The notes beneath the pieces are model-generated. The model worked only from the letters and a program-made list of their open reading frames with translations. It did no database searches and was not told the DNA's origin. The position numbers and the translations under genes are program-made. Shown in pieces: positions 14,442 to 14,464 of a stretch of DNA of 14,464 nt. Source of the DNA: Oscillibacter sp. (GTDB taxonomy: Bacteria; Bacillota; Clostridia; Oscillospirales; Oscillospiraceae); NCBI GenBank assembly GCA_003539495.1, contig DPPB01000028.1, positions 1 to 14,464 on the forward strand, given 5' to 3'. The first letter of the stretch is position 1, and each line of letters begins with the position of its first letter.

Positions 14442-14464
14442 TGAAGTGACCCCTAAAAGTTAGA
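14442..14464. mobile_element. Possible terminus of an IS3-family element at the right edge
   Basis: From 14442 the sequence reads TGAAGTGACCCC followed by TAAAAGTTAGA. It starts with TG and resembles, from memory, the terminal inverted repeats of IS3-family elements in Clostridia. Only 23 bases are visible and no transposase is in the window. Confidence 0.35.

Overview
The window looks like a chromosome segment from a gut Clostridia-type Firmicute, probably Oscillospirales/Ruminococcaceae-like. The signs are a GC-rich core, AGGAGG-type ribosome binding sites, MptD-type ECF transporter genes, BspA-like leucine-rich repeats and several mobile-element scars. This is inferred from gene families and base composition; there is no rRNA or other phylogenetic marker in the window.

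Layout. (1) Bases 1-2880, plus strand, very GC-rich: the 3' part of a multi-pass membrane protein with a transglutaminase-like domain whose nucleophile position holds Asp instead of Cys, then a predicted lipoprotein with an alpha-alpha toroid (terpene-cyclase/prenyltransferase-like) fold. (2) Bases 2881-3520: no gene, but an unusually dense run of about nine hairpins and a larger imperfect palindrome. (3) Bases 3473-4820: a leucine-rich-repeat/InlB-repeat surface protein remnant on the minus strand, cut at its C-terminus by a palindromic repeat and at its N-terminus by a junction with a plus-strand XRE-type HTH remnant. (4) Bases 4883-5775: a small, apparently frameshifted minus-strand gene with its own terminator, an intrinsic terminator belonging to the next operon, and a scar of four G-rich repeats at exact 22-bp spacing that resembles an IS21-type end. 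(5) Bases 5776-12868: a complete six-gene minus-strand operon, TetR regulator - two ABC half-transporters - MptD/Trep_Strep-type S component - EcfT - fused double EcfA. It has a textbook promoter (TTGACA, 17-nt spacer, TATAAT) with a palindromic operator abutting the -10, tight or overlapping gene joints, and a 15-bp terminator at the far end. (6) Bases 13006-14464: the C-terminal part of a large serine recombinase without its catalytic domain, then about 700 non-coding bases with a degenerate ~97-bp direct repeat containing an oriT-like hairpin, and possibly the first bases of an IS3-type element at the right edge.

How it works together. The operon is best read as a TetR-controlled uptake or exchange module for a small molecule. 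The two half-transporters should form a heterodimer of the ABC exporter fold; the next three genes form an ECF importer (S component, T component, both ATPases on one chain). Some exporter-fold heterodimers import metal-siderophores (YbtPQ, IrtAB), so metallophore or cofactor uptake is the leading guess, but the substrate cannot be read from sequence. The operon lies between mobile-element remnants and differs in composition from the left-hand genes, so it was probably acquired horizontally.
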